A stretch of 64,000 nt of DNA from positions 482,089 through 546,088 of the forward strand of contig CAUYUJ010019893.1 of assembly GCA_963575745.1 (NCBI GenBank). The letters are read 5' to 3'. The first letter of the stretch is position 1; each line of letters opens with the position of its first letter. Under the pieces are notes generated by a model. The model was not told the origin of the DNA and searched no databases. It saw nothing but the letters and a program-made list of their open reading frames with translations. Shown piece by piece: positions 10,618 through 22,247 of the stretch. This stretch comes from Prorocentrum cordatum (taxonomy: Eukaryota; Sar; Dinophyceae; Prorocentrales; Prorocentraceae). Made by a program: the position numbers and the translations under genes.

Positions 10618-12780
10618 TCGCCAGCGAAGGAAAAGCGAGGGCCTGGGCGGGATGGCTCCTGGCCCACGGCAGAGAACATGGACTCAGGATCCCATCTCCG
10701 GAGGAGCGGGCCCGAGCAGTGGGACTGGGCTCTTACTATCGGTCCCTGGACGTCAGTGGAAAGAAACTCTACGACGCCGTGGGAGCCCACCTGGACCCGA
10801 GATGCCTACAGCGCAGACTTGCGACCGCCATACTGGATTGGAGTAGGAGCGAGAACATCTCCGGGTGCCAGCACGAAGCTCCGACAGAGGGCCAGATCTG
10901 GGCCGCATGGAGACAGGCACGCAGCTTTGCCGACAGGAACTGCCCTTGGGCGCCGCTCGCCGGGAACCCCTGTCCAGACGACATAGTCCGAGCCAGGCTG
11001 CAGCAACAGCTCCTAGATCAAGGGTTGCCGTTCCCCTAGACTCGCCTGAAGACCCAGGGACGCTTCATCTCGCCCTTGGGTCTCCCCCGCTCGCAACTCT
11101 CGTTCCGGGGGCGAGAACCAGAGCTTGGCAACTAGCCTGCTCCTCCCTGAGCCGCGCCCTCGCCCTGCACAGTAACCGCACCGTCCGGCGACCGCGAGCC
11201 CTTTGGGCTTTCTTACACACTACCCCCTGGAGCAACCCCACCTGGGCGGACCTCTGCGGGGCCCTTTCCCTCCGTTCACTTATCGATGCCATCTCCAACG
11301 CCACGCAAGCCGGTTCACTCAAGGTGGGCTGTTGGAACGTTAGGTACCTCAAAAGCACGACTGCTCACAAGAACATGATTAAGCATGCCTTCTTGACGCA
11401 GATGACCACCAACGGTAGGATCGGACTCATTCAGGAGACCCACTGGACAGAACACGAGGCGGCCGTCTGGTCCACCATGTTTCACGCACGCACACTTGTC
11501 GCCTCTCCAGCCTACATTGGACCAGCCGGGGGTTGCGCCGGCGGAGTGGCGATCATCATTCCTCACGGCACCACGCTCCTCCGGGCGGAAGACCTCGTCC
11601 CCGGATGTGCCGTTGCAGCCACCATTAGCCGAGGTGACAGCACCTACCGCCTGGTCTCGGTTTATCTCCCTCCCTCCAGGAAAGCCGAAACCATTGATGC
11701 CATCAGGCAAGCCATCGAAAGGTGGGACGACACCCCTACATACTGGGGAGGGGACGTCAACATCCAGTTGGACAATCCCAGGGACGGTGAAACAGATGAG
11801 GCAGCGGCCCTGGCTGACCTGCTCTCACTGACTGGTTCAAGCGTCTGCCACTGCGATGGCCCCACAAGAGTGGACGCGGACAATGAATCACAGATCGACA
11901 TCGTTGCCTGCCCCTTTCGTCAGTTCGGTGCTTATGGGGTCAGAAAGGCCTGGAGACCCTCAGTCTCCGACCACGCCATCCTTTACATGGAGCCGCAGGG
12001 CGCCCCCAGAACTCGCCGGGACAACACCATTCGTGCGGGCGACCTCCGCCCTTTCCCAAGCGAGGCGCACGCTGAATTAAGGACTCTGTACTCCTTTCTT
12101 GAGCGCACCTTCGAGTTGCCGGACATCGACCTGACCGGCCTCCTTCAACCCGCCGACTGGGTCCGCCCGGCCACCCCTGGTCAATTCCCAGCCAGTCACT
12201 GCGACAACGACGACGGCGAAGGGGAAAGAGAGCAGGAACCCTCCACTCCTCCCCCGGCCCCTAATCCGGGTGATGACCACACCGTCCCGCTTCTGCCCGC
12301 CCCCCTCACGCTTGGTCGCCACGCTCTGTCAGCCGCAATACAGGACTGGTGGAGGAAGTGGCGCAGAAGCAACACCAACCGCTCGCCAGGGACCCTGCTT
12401 GCGGCCGCGGTAAGAACGGATTCCACGAAAGCTGCCCTCTGGCTGCGAAGGCGGGACCATGACGCAGCGCAGAGACGCGCCACCCGCCTCACGCCCGCGC
12501 AAAGGGGCCCCGGAGTGGAGCGCCCCGCGCTTGCCTCTCACTACCGGACGGGGCGAGAAATCTTCGTCAGGACGCATGCCATCCTTGGAGTGCGCGACGA
12601 AGATGGAAGCTGGAAGGAGCGCACCAGGGAAGTTGACGACGTCCTTTGGCGGAGCCGGAGTCCGATCTGGCAAACCGCCCCTCCTCTCCCCCCTACAGCG
12701 GACGGCATCCTAAACGAGTACTTCAGACAAAAGGATACGGAGCACTTCCCACGCTCTCCCAGCCCACAGTGGGGCAGGAT
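10616..12780 (+). CDS. LINE EEP (APE-like) endonuclease and RT N-terminal region
   Basis: After a linker in another frame (about 10719-11036), the frame running to 12895 encodes an endonuclease/exonuclease/phosphatase domain. Catalytic motifs are present in order: GCWNVRYL with the Asn near 11333, LIQETHWT with Glu at 11435-11437, SVYLPPS, GGDVNIQLDN with Asp 11753-11755 and Asn 11759-11761, SQIDIVA, and the terminal Ser-Asp-His at about 11965-11974. In non-LTR retrotransposons this domain nicks target DNA to prime reverse transcription. All canonical catalytic residues are intact. A basic region (about 12330-12650) joins it to the reverse transcriptase. The frame changes near 12780. Confidence 0.85.
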
Positions 12781-13676
12781 TGCCTCTATAGCGGCAGCGC
12801 CCCCGGTGTTGACGGTGAGCCGTGCGAGCTGTATCGTCCCGGTGCGCGCTTTGTTGCTGGACTCCTCGCCCAAGCCTGGTACGCCGCGGCACTGAACCCA
12901 GGGCTCCTGGACCTGGTCCTTGGCCCCTCCGTCGACCTTCTGGTCTGGATCGGCAAGAAACCGGCCGCAGAACGTCCTAACGACATGCGTCCCTTGCAGC
13001 TCCCCACTTGCCTACGGAGACTGCATGGAGCGACCATTGCCGATTGTCTTGGCCCCGTGATTGAACCCAGGCTTAGCCCCAATCAAGCTGCCAAGCGCGG
13101 GGGACAGTGCGGTCCCAACATCACCGCTGCCACCAACCATCTTGCCCTGGATCCCGTCCCCGACTCCGAACCCGGGCCCTCCTGGACCGCCCTGCTTGGC
13201 GCGCGCCAAGAAGCTGTTGACCGCTATATACTGGACGCCGCTCGGCAACTAGGCCCTGCCCCGAGCACGGCTGTTCTCTTCTGCGATCAAAACAAAGCTT
13301 TCGAGCGCATATCCTTGCAGTGGATTGGCAGCTCCCGACCTGGCTCCTGCACTCCGTGGACTGCCTCGTCGGTAGCAGGAGCGCACGCACCTGCAAGGGT
13401 AGGTGCAAAAGCAGAGTAAGGAAGCTTTTACGGTCTATCGGAATGGGAGGCACCGCCTCCTCGCTCCTCTGGTGCCTAGGATACGACCCTCTCATCAGCG
13501 CCCAGGCCGACATCACCGGGGCGGGCGATCCGACTTACGTGGATGACCTCGTTGCCCTGCTGGGCGCCACCGCCCAATCACTGCGCGCCGGCATCGCCTT
13601 GCCCTGGCTCGCAAGAGCGGCGGGGCTCCTCGTCGAAGCCCACCAGTGCAGGAGCATTGCAGCCCCATCCCGATGA
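12781..13676 (+). CDS. Non-LTR reverse transcriptase fingers and palm
   Basis: Two overlapping frames give the RT core. In the first are SAPGVDGEPCELY (motif 0 type), NDMRPLQLPTCLRRLHG and RLSPNQAAKRGGQ (fingers), then motif A FCDQNKAFERI with the catalytic Asp near 13285-13287. A frameshift at about 13320-13330 leads to motif B GMGGTASSLLWCLGYDPLI and motif C TYVDDLVAL with Tyr-Val-Asp-Asp at 13536-13547. All three catalytic aspartates are present, so catalysis was probably lost through frameshifts and not through motif decay. The order EEP then RT marks a LINE-type element. Confidence 0.85.
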
Positions 13677-15139
13677 TGGCACCACCACAACTGTTACAGG
13701 CCTGCCTGCCGGGCTCCTCCTGGAAATGATCAGGCGCGCTGCTGGCTCCAGTATTGCGGCTCAGTGTTCTCCCTGGACCAGCCCATGCATGTGCAAATTT
13801 AAAACGGCCCTGGTCCCCGCCAGCAGCCACGATTGGTGGAGACGCACCATGGACTTCACCCCTTTCGGCTCATCCGCCGTCCGTCCCCAGTGGCCCTATC
13901 TCGGCGCCTGCATCGTATCTAGGGCCGCCGAAGGGGAAAATCTACCGCCCAGGGGGAGAATGACAAAGGGACAACTCGACGCCCTCGTCGCCGGCACCTG
14001 GGGCAAACCCCTCCCCAAGCTGCGGGACCGGGCCATGGCCCTCCACCTTGCCAGCATGTCTCCCACTAAAACCGCCCTCGCCTGGAACACCTACCTCATC
14101 GCGCTCATCCCGTACCCATCCCACTACTCCCTCCCTGACACCGTGCAAGAAAGGGCACTCAGAGCACACCTGCGGGTAGCCCTTGGTCTTGCCTCTGCCT
14201 CCTGGATCCCAGACAACATCCTCACTGGTCTGGGCATCCGCTTCCAAGTCCCTGGCTGCCCCAAATGCCCGGTTGCTACCTCGCGTGCGATCGCGGCCAG
14301 GGCGCACGCCCTTGACGACCTGTGGGGGCCCCTACAGGCGAGACATAAGGCGGGGAGCAGGTGGAACAAACTCGTGAAATGGGCGCGGGACTTCGCCCCT
14401 CGGGATGAGCCACGTAGGCCCGGCTCCAAGGTGCTGACCGACGCCAGGGCCGCTGACCTTTTCAATCGCGCCTTGAGAGAGCCCCCTAGGCGCCGGGCCC
14501 GCTACTTCGGGCGTTGCGGCCTGGACGCAGCTCCACGGGCACGTGGTGAGCTCCTGGTTCTCCCCAACCAGCCACGAGCGTAGGTGGGCGCAAACAGACG
14601 GTGCGGAATGGCCCCTTCTCGGGCACTGCGCCTCCCTCACCGAGGCGCACCACGTCCTCCGCGTTCTGGCCAACGGACTACCCGGATCCGCGCGTAGACG
14701 AAGCGTCGCTGACAGGATCCCCCACCAATGCGGCTGCGGCAGGATGGCCAATAGAGTCTGGCTCACCGCTGGACAACGGGATCGCGGTCAGGCCCGGTGC
14801 GACTCGCGCCTTGGACCCTGGGCCGGAGAGGCCCCCCTCTGGCCCCCCCTTGGCCACGACGCTTTGCCCGAGGACTTGCGTCCACTTGCTGCGGAGAGAA
14901 GAGGACCACTCGGAGACATCACCGTTCCCATACGGCAAGGACTCTACGGAGCCTGCCCTCTCTGCGGCCTGGGAGAAGCCACTACTGAGCACGTGTGGGG
15001 CTGGTGCCCCGCCGCCGCCCTCGCCCGGGAAAAGACCAAAGGCCCTGACCACCCCAGAGACCTTCCCACCGCGATATGCTCCAGGGGGCAGCACCAGAGA
15101 CTGGTCTGCCGCCTTCTACACCAGATCTCCTTTAGATAC
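13677..15139 (+). CDS. RT thumb/connection and CCHC zinc finger of LINE
   Basis: Coding continues in two frames. 13677-14583 is helical and basic (thumb and connection region, e.g. DTVQERALRAHLRVALGLAS). 14543 to about 15100 carries a zinc knuckle YGACPLCGLGEATTEHVWG followed by WCP (about 14947-15008). This is the C-P-L-C-x-x-x-x-x-T-x-E-H...C pattern typical of the region after RT in LINE ORF2 proteins. At least two frame changes and one in-frame stop near 15142 break it. Confidence 0.7.
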
Positions 15140-16232
15140 TGCGTGAACCTGGACCTGCGCCCCCATCGGAGCCGACGAAGCCGCCAGAATCATTGCCCAG
15201 GGAATCCCCGTGCCAGACACCGACCTCCAGGAAGACAATGAGGAGGAAGAAGACATACAAGAAGGGCAGGCCCCTGCTGCACCGGCGGGCGAAACTGCAG
15301 TCTGGGCCCCCATGCTGCTCCCCTGTCAACTTTGCAATCCCCAAGGCCCGCGCCTGCTGCGCATTCAGGGGGCCGCTGGTCCGCATCTCGACAGACAAGC
15401 TCCACGCGCTGGAGGGGAAATCCGGCGCCTCCCTGTCACGACCAGGATCGTGCGGAGTGGGGATCGGATCGCCGTTCTCCAAACGGGCGACACCAGAGCG
15501 AGTTGGATGCCGCCTGGGTTGGGCTGGTTCCCCTGCCCCAGGACAGACAGGTCCCCCAGTGCCCTCTGGACCAAGAGCTACTGCCGACTCTGCGACCTGC
15601 ATACCCTGGTGCTCAGAGCCAGCAGGGGCATGGAAGCTGGCGAGGAGATCACCGTCAGAGACTCCCCGCTCCCCGCTGCCGATGCGGCCCAATGGCCCTT
15701 TGAGCTCACCTTCGACGGGGGGGCTCGCCGAATTGGGGGAGACGACAAGGTCTCCGGGGCGGCAGCTGTCCTCTGGAAACACGACCCGCACCGCGGCTAC
15801 CCGCGCGTCGTCGCGGTTACCGTTGTTGCCCTCCCGGGCTGCGACAATGCACAGACGGCGGAGGCATCCGGGTGCAGAGCGGGGCTCGCCCTGCTCCCCC
15901 ACCTTGACACCAGCCTCCGAGGTGCCCGGGTGGTCGGCGACAATCTTGCCGCCATCCGGTACGGAGCCGGCACGGGCCGCTATCGCCGGCTCCACCTGGC
16001 ACAGCAGATGGACTTCGCCCTTCGGCAAGCAAGCGAAGCCGGATGGACACTTACATGGCAGGCCGTGCGTCGTCGCCTCAACAAAGCAGCTGACCGTCTT
16101 GCCACACTAGGTGTCTTCTGGGCCGATGCCCTTCGTCGCGCCGGCGATCTAGCCGTCACTTCCTGGGTCGTCTGGGAGGGCTCCCAGCTGCCCACCCCCC
16201 CTGTTTCCTGCCGCGGACATCGACCTCTGTGA
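15140..16232 (+). CDS. RNase H domain of LINE
   Basis: The frame ending at TGA 16230-16232 first shows Cys pairs (LPCQLCNPQG and SYCRLCDLHT) and then an RNase H fold. The four catalytic acidic residues appear in order: Asp in ELTFDGGARR (near 15713), Glu in AQTAEASGCRAG (near 15861), Asp in RVVGDNLAAIRY (near 15939) and Asp in LNKAADRLATLG (near 16091). This would remove the RNA strand after cDNA synthesis. The position C-terminal to RT and the zinc finger agrees with RNase H-bearing LINE clades. The stop is probably caused by a slip in the C run near 16193-16201, because sense continues in another frame (FPAADIDLCDLDQVALFVD). Confidence 0.85.
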
Positions 16233-16919
16233 CTTGGACCAAGTTGCGCTGTTCGTTGATGCCCTCGAAAGTCCCCCCCCCCTCCTCCCCCTCTGATCGC
16301 CCCCCGCCGCGACACGCTAAGGTCCTGACGGGTCGCAGCGTCACTGCCATCACAAGAAGCGCAGCCTTCCGCTGCCATCCTGGACCGGTTCCCACCCTGG
16401 ACAATGCCCAAAAACAACCAGGGCCCTGTCCGCCGTTGGCCCTCCTGCCTACCGTGCAGTGACGAAGGGCCGCCAATGCGCGCGGGAACGCGCGTCTTCC
16501 TGGCCCGCTTCTGTCCCCGGATGCGTTGGGTCTACTTCCACGGCGGTTGGCGACACTGGTGCGAGATCTGCCAGGAGCCCGTCGACGACACAGAACACAT
16601 CCTAAGCGCGAAGCACTACGACATGTCGGTGGCACGGTACCAGGACGGGTGGCCAGACCCGAACACTTTCACCACTCCTGGGAATCTTTGGTGCATGTGC
16701 GGAGGGAACCCCTACGACGCTACCCACCAGGTGTCTGTCACGCGGTTGGCCTGGCGCGGCTGGAAACCAGTCCAGCCCTTGGTTACCCGTGACGGGGTGC
16801 GCTCGCTACCTGGCATCGCGATCCCCGAGGATGCGCTGCGCGTGCCCATTACCTACCCCCTCCTGGGACGATCCGTCGACATACAACTGCCCAGGAGGCA
16901 CCAGGGTGGAGCCGGATAA
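16233..16919 (+). CDS. Cys/His finger tail following RNase H
   Basis: Sense continues after RNase H through C-rich homopolymers into the frame 16404-16919. It encodes RWPSCLPCSDEGPP and a finger WCEICQEPVDDTEHILSAKH at about 16558-16617 (C-x2-C ... H-x5-H), then VWW-type aromatic sequence up to the stop. The finger may bind nucleic acid. I know of no specific family name. It overlaps the next coding frame, so it may have been one polyprotein with the helicase segment. Confidence 0.5.
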
Positions 16920-16931
16920 GGTTCGTTCGCA

Positions 16932-18406
16932 CATGATGGACAGGCGGGGCGCCGCAAGGGAGGGCCTCAGACAGCCCGAGGACGGCGACGGGAACAGGAC
17001 GCGGGCGAAATCATCCATCTGGCTACCCCCCTCACCTGAACAGGCCGCAGGCTCCTCTGGGGTACCTCCCCCTCCGCCCCCGCCGTCTCACCCTCCTCCT
17101 GCCTGGGGACCACCCTGCCAGCAGCGAACAGTCCAGCTGGCCGAGGGCAGTGAGACGGAGATTGAAGCTCTCTCTCCGACAAGTCCAGCTGCCTTGGAAG
17201 ATTCACTGGCCACGCAGGCAGCCTCAGACGTCGCCAACCTTTACTCGGTTCCGCTGGACTCCCCGCACTCTAGAGTCCACCCCAAGGCAGCGCTCGGGGA
17301 ACTAATCAATGCCGCCCGACTCCCCTCACAATGGCCCTACTCCTTCCAGGACCGAGGGCAAACGTTAAGGAGGATCGCCCGGGTCGAAAGCCAGGCCTCG
17401 GTCGAGACAGTAGACGACGGCAGAGGCTCCACGCGAGAGGATTTAGCCAGAAGGGGTAATTGTGCCCTCGGAGTTCGCGTCACCAGGATCGATGCCAATG
17501 CGCGCATGGAGGACCTGGACACCTTTCGGCTGCGGAACGCCATGCACCTACCCGTCGGCAAGGAATCTCTGTTGTTGGAGTGGCCCTCAATGTGCAAGGT
17601 CGCGACCAGGCCCCTGGAACGTGACAAAGAGAGCAGGTGGCTTTACATGTCAGTCACGGGCCCGACGGTAGACAAGATCGCTGACGTCTCAGTTTGGTGG
17701 CCTCCCGCCCTGGGCGGTCAGATCCATCCCAGGGATGCTCAAGCGCTAGGTCTCAGCCCTTCCGACAGGTACCCCTCAAACTGGTGCATCGTCGTCTACA
17801 ACCACGGGAAGAGCAGGCAGTTTCACGAAGACGAAACCAAGGCGAGACGCCCCCCTAGCGACGATCTCCCCTGGCATCGTGTGGATGAAGCCCCTTCTGA
17901 CATCCAGTTTTGGCGGCAATGCTCGGCGCTGGCCAGCTTTCACCTCTGACGTACCTTCTTGCCTTTGTTCACGCCCCTCGGTCGGATCGAACCTTGGCCA
18001 GCGACTTGGGACACATGCGTTCCCTGGGGCTGAGCCTTAGAGCCAGGGCGGAGGCCACCCTTGAGCGGGACGTCCCAGACGCCGACCACTTGCAAGCAGT
18101 CGAAGACGGCACGCTGCTGCAGGCACCGCCTCTCCCCCCAAGGCTTAAAGGCGTTCTCTGACGACCAAATCTCAGATACGACAGGCTCCGTCTTTCAGAG
18201 AGTGCGTCCAACTCCCAGCGTGGACAAGCTCCACAGGATTATCGGCAAGCACAGGCCGAACGGCGACGCGACCAGCGCCCTGCGTGCCACCCTGAACCGC
18301 CATGCTGTTCTAATGCACGGACCCCCTGGAACTGGCAAGACCACCTTCTCAGTTGCCTGCTTGGACACCCGCACACTCCTTGCGGGCCCCTGGGGGGCTC
18401 AAGCAA
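16932..18406 (+). CDS. SF1 helicase, N-terminal exon ending after Walker A
   Basis: A Pro-rich leader (16932-17250) is followed by a globular region (17250-17950), a frame change, a short segment to about 18130, a second change at a C run, and then HGPPGTGKTTFSVACLD with the Walker A lysine near 18334-18336. Sense stops at TAA 18409-18411. If the GT at 18407-18408 is a splice donor, joining 18406 to 37565 or 39075 keeps frame and gives GAQARGYKEFAGMW, followed about 20 residues on by the motif GSNTAVDQ. This is the usual Walker A to motif Ib spacing of UPF1-like SF1 helicases. The segment follows the LINE tail directly and has the same codon style. Confidence 0.7.
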
Positions 18407-18560
18407 GTTAACATAGCACGTCGGCAGTTTAGCTTACATGCAACGTCATGTATGTTACAACAACTTCAACTTGAAAGGGCACCTTGTATGTTGGAAAAAC
18501 GTCAACGTGCAAGGGTACTTTGCATGCTTAAACATGTTCAACATGATGCAATGCCGGCGC
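18390..18560. repeat. Left terminal inverted repeat of the 19-kb interval
   Basis: Reading inward from CTGGGGGGC at 18390, the sequence matches the reverse complement of 37405-37563. In the section TAGCACGT..TTTAGCT.ACATGCAA I count about 31 of 37 positions identical, and similarity continues more weakly through TACTTTGCATG. The splice donor GTTAAC at 18407 lies inside this repeat. Confidence 0.7.
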
Positions 18561-18616
18561 ACACAATATGCCCGCGCACAAATGCCCCAACCAGTTTCGG
18601 GGGAAACCGCCTATAG

Positions 18617-18765
18617 GTGGGGTCGGCGAACTATTGTTCCTTTTTTCCCAACCATCCTGTGGTGTTGGGTCCTCGTTTTGAAGACACAGCGCCCCGCGTC
18701 CACTCCTCCCGCTGCCCCCTTCCTCCTCTTCATCCCTGCGTTTCACCCACCGCTTCGTGGCCCCA
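18617..18765. repeat. Conserved left flank of satellite array A
   Basis: About 150 bp starting GGGGTCGGCG, including CCCAACC.TCCTGTGGTG and CTCGTTTTGAAGA.AC. It recurs with few changes before array B at 22007-22130 and 22205-22245, where an ATC microsatellite has expanded inside it. Confidence 0.75.
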
Positions 18766-20644
18766 TAGGGAGCTCCACCGAAGGCCCCACTGGCAGGGTT
18801 CGCATGGCGGCCTCGGGCCATTTCGGCACACCCTTTCCACCGAAGGCTCCAGTGGCACAGGGTTCGCACGAAGATCGTGGCCCCATAGGGAGCTCCACCG
18901 AAGGCTCCAGTGGCATAGCATGGCGGCCTCGGGCCATTTCGGCACACCCCTCACGAGGATCGTGGCCCCATAGGGAGCTCCACCGAAGGCTGCAGTGGCA
19001 GGGTTCGCATGGCGGCCTCGGGTCCATTTCGGCACACCCCTCACGAGGATCGTGGCCCCATAGGGAGCCCCGCCGAAGGCGCCAGTGGCAGGGTTCGCAT
19101 GGCGGCCTCGGGCCATTTCGGCACACCCCTCACGAGGATCGTGGCCACATAGGGAGCTCCACCGAAGGCCCCCAATGGCAGGGTTCGCATGGCGGCCTCG
19201 GGCCATTTCGGCACACCCCTCACGAGGATCGTGGCCCCATAGGGAGCTCCACCGAAGGCGCCCAGTGGCTGCGTTCGCATGGCGGCCTCGGGCCATTTCG
19301 GCACCCCTCACGAGGATCGTGGCCCCATAGGGAGCTCCACCGAAGGCCCCAGTGGCAGGGTTCGCATGGCGGCCTCGGGCCATTTCGGCACACCCCTCAC
19401 GAGGATCGTGGCCCCATAGGGAGCTCCACCGAAGGCGCCAGTGGCAGGGTTCGCATGGCGGCCTCGGGCCATTTCGGCACACCCCTCACGAGGATCGTGG
19501 CCCCATAGGGAGCTCCACCGAAGGCGCCAGTGGCAGGGTTCGCATGGCGGCCTCGGGCCATTTCGGCACACCCCTCACGAGGATCGTGGCCCCATAGGGA
19601 GCTCCACCGAAGGCCCCAGTGGCAGGGTTCGCATGGCGGCCTCGGGCCATTTCGGCACACCCCTCACGAGGATCGTGGCCCCATAGGGAGCTCCACCGAA
19701 GGCGCCAGTGGCAGGGTTCGCATGGCGGCCTCGGGCCATTTCGGCCGGATGGCCCCATAGGGAGCTCCACCGAAGGCGCCAGTGGCAGGGTTCGCATGGC
19801 GGCCTCGGGCCATTTCGGCACACCCCTCACGAGGATCGTGGCCCCATAGGGAGCTCCACCGAAGGCGCCAGTGGCAGGGTTCGCATGGCGGCCTCGGGCC
19901 ATTTCGGCACACCCCTCACGAGGATCGTGGCCCCATAGGGAGCTCCACCGAAGGCCCCAGTGGCAGGGTTCGCATGGCGGCCTCGGGCCATTTCGGCACA
20001 CCCCTCACGAGGATCGTGGCCCCATAGGGAGCTCCACCGAAGGCGCCAGTGGCAGGGTTCGCATGGCGGCCTCGGGCCATTTCGGCACACCCCTCACGAG
20101 GATCGTGGCCACATAGGGAGCTCCACCGAAGGCCCCAGAGGCAGGGTTCGCATGGCGGCCTCGGGCCATTTCGGCACACCCCTCACGAGGATCGTGGCCC
20201 CATAGGGAGCTCCACCGAAGGCGCCAGTGGCAGGGTTCGCATGGCGGCCTCGGGCCATTTCGGCACACCCCTCTCGAGGATTGTGGCCCCATAGGGAGCT
20301 CCACCGAAGGCCCCCAGTGGCAGGGTTCGCATGGCGGCCTCGGGCCATTTCGGCACACCCCTCACGAGGATCGTGGCCCCATAGGGAGCTCCACCGAAGG
20401 CGCCAGTGGCAGGGTTCGCATGGCGGCCTCGGGCCATTTCGGCACACCCCTCACGAGGATCGTGGCCCTATGGGGAGCTCCACCGAAGGCCCCAGTGGCA
20501 GGGTTCGCATGGCGGCCTCGGGCCATTTCGGCTCACGAGGACCGTGGCCCCACTGGAGCTCCACCGAAGGCGCCAGTGGCAGGGTTCGCATGGCGGCCCC
20601 GGGCCATAGCGGCACATCCCTCACGAGGATCGTGGCCCCATAGT
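18766..20644. repeat. Satellite array A, 89-bp unit
   Basis: About 21 head-to-tail units contain ATAGGGAGCTCCACCGAAGG, then GGTTCGCATGGCGGCC, then CATTTCGGCACACCCCTCAC. Internal units are nearly identical; edge units are more diverged, and some are shortened (near 18840-18940, 19745 and 20535). Because 89 is not a multiple of three, all frames on both strands stay open, giving long spurious proteins. Confidence 0.95.
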
Positions 20645-20850
20645 TGCGCTGCTTCAACAACCGCGCATGGGCGTCGTACTCCGCCTTGTCGACGTGCAAC
20701 GCCACCTCCTCCCTCATGGCTCTCAAGGCCTTCTCCTGCTTCTGCTCCTCGGTGAGAGGGACGCCGTCCTTGTCGTCGTCGGCGCCCGCGAAGACGGCCA
20801 CGAACGTGTCCCTGAGCATGTCGGGCTCCGGCGGGAAGCCGTGGCCACAT
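20645..20850 (-). pseudogene. EF-hand-like exon fragment inside array A
   Basis: On the minus strand, one frame (20819 down to about 20642) encodes MLRDTFVAVFAGADDDKDG followed by an acidic helix (EEQKQEKALRAMREEVALHV). The 12-residue loop DDDKDGVPLTEE has Asp at positions 1, 3 and 5, Gly at 6 and Glu at 12, as in an EF-hand calcium loop. Pieces of the array unit (GTGGCCCCATAG and GTGGCCACATAGGGAGCGC) flank it on both sides, so it looks like a captured exon. No start or stop context makes it a stand-alone gene. Confidence 0.4.
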
Positions 20851-20865
20851 AGGGAGCGCAGGCGA

Positions 20866-20932
20866 AGATGGCATTCACAATTGCGGCATTCACAACTGCA
20901 TATGGTTGGGTCCTTCGCCAGGATAATTTAAA
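20866..20932. repeat. Conserved right flank of array A
   Basis: The sequence ATTCACAATTGC, ATTCACAACTGCATATGG, TTGGGTCCTTCGCCAGGATA and ATTT is matched almost base for base after array B at 23893-23955. Confidence 0.85.
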
Positions 20933-20939
20933 AAGGAGG

Positions 20940-22006
20940 TGGGGGAATCGGAGGGCGAGGATGAGGGGCTTTCCTGTCGCCGCTCAGGCGCGAGCGGTGT
21001 CCGCCCCATGCCCCGTCCTCATACGTCCACGCAGCATTTCTTATTCTCATTCCGAAACGCATATCTCACAAACCATGGGCCAGGCATGCGCGAAGGGTTC
21101 CGTTTTGAACAGCAATTGCCCCCCATCCATGTAGCCGCTGTGCGCCACTGACTCCTGCGGCTTCTCGATGATGGCTCATGTCATGCGCATTATGCGTCCT
21201 TTTTTCTTGTTTGCTGTTGTGGTCGCGCGGGGATTGTTCGCTGCCACGGCTGGACGAAGCGGCTCGAAAATCTTGTCGCGGAGGTCCGTTCCTTCGGGGC
21301 GGGGCCCGTTGAAGAGGGGAAACGCGTTTCGGACGCATGCGGGCTCTTGCCCTGCAGCAGCAATTTGGCCCGAGATGTCGATCCGCGCCCCAACGGGCGA
21401 CCATGAGCATGAGGCCCAGTGTAGGATTGCTGTCGCATGTCTTCGTGTGTGCTCTCGGTACCATGCCACCAGCCATGCGGTGGAACGCGTGTGCAATTCC
21501 CTTCAGCCCTTCACGTCCTGCTATATCAGTGCGATGTGGACGTTTTTGGCCCTGCAGCCGCCGAGCCCGATGGACGCGGCCATCGCGTTGGAGCGCAAAC
21601 GCGAGCGTCAAGAGCAGCGCAAGCGAGAGCGTGAAGCGCGGGGACTCCACTGAGGACCCCCATGAAAAGGATAATGGGGCGAGAGGCAGCGGCATGAGCA
21701 AGGAGGGGGGGAGGGGGGAAGAGGGGAGGGAGGGATACGAGGGGGATGGGGGAGGCGAGGAGGAGGAGAGGGAGGAGGAGGGAGAGGAGGAGGAGGAGAA
21801 GGCGGAAGAAGAGGGGGAAAGGAACTCCAGGCCCTCCCGAGCCCTCCCCCCCGGGGGGGGGGGGGGGGGGGAACATCGGCCCCCGCAGAAAAAAAAAATC
21901 CCTCGGCCCTCGGCCTCCCCGAGCCCCCCCCCCTCAATCAAAACAAACAAAATATTGGCCCGTCTGCAGAGTCAACAATATGAATGGGGGTCAGGGTCAA
22001 AGTCCT
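20940..22006. other. Spacer with purine tract; no firm gene
   Basis: An open plus frame (21168-21653) ends in a basic helix (MDAAIALERKRERQEQRKRE) that might be one exon, but nothing else supports it. A GGAGGA-rich purine tract lies at about 21700-21830, followed by a C run and G run at 21848-21870. Confidence 0.4.
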
Positions 22007-22154
22007 GGGTCGGTGACGCGGCCGAGGTAGTCTATTTTTTCCCAACCGCCCTGTGGTGTTGGGTTCTCGTTTTGAAGAGACGGTGCCCCGCGTTCCCTCC
22101 TCCTCCCGCTGCCTCCTCCCTCCTGCCACCACCATCATCATCATCAGCATCATC

Positions 22155-22185
<31 letters not shown>

Positions 22186-22247
22186 GCATCATCATCATCA
22201 TCATCACCCCCCCTCTTCCCTGCGTTTCACCCACCCAGTACAGCGTT
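22007..22247. repeat. Left flank of array B with ATC microsatellite
   Basis: This matches the left flank of array A (CCCAACCGCCCTGTGGTG, then GGTTCTCGTTTTGAAGAGAC), interrupted by an (ATC)n run at about 22133-22206. Confidence 0.75.

Noticed and set aside
12200-12700. Independent minus-strand ORFs opposite the endonuclease-RT linker
   Set aside because: The plus frame carries the ordered EEP and RT motifs. The minus frames have no recognisable domain and are antisense shadows.
18730-20450. Many 80-250-residue ORFs on both strands in array A
   Set aside because: They are produced by frame rotation of an 89-bp unit and repeat the same peptides in every frame. They are not independent genes.
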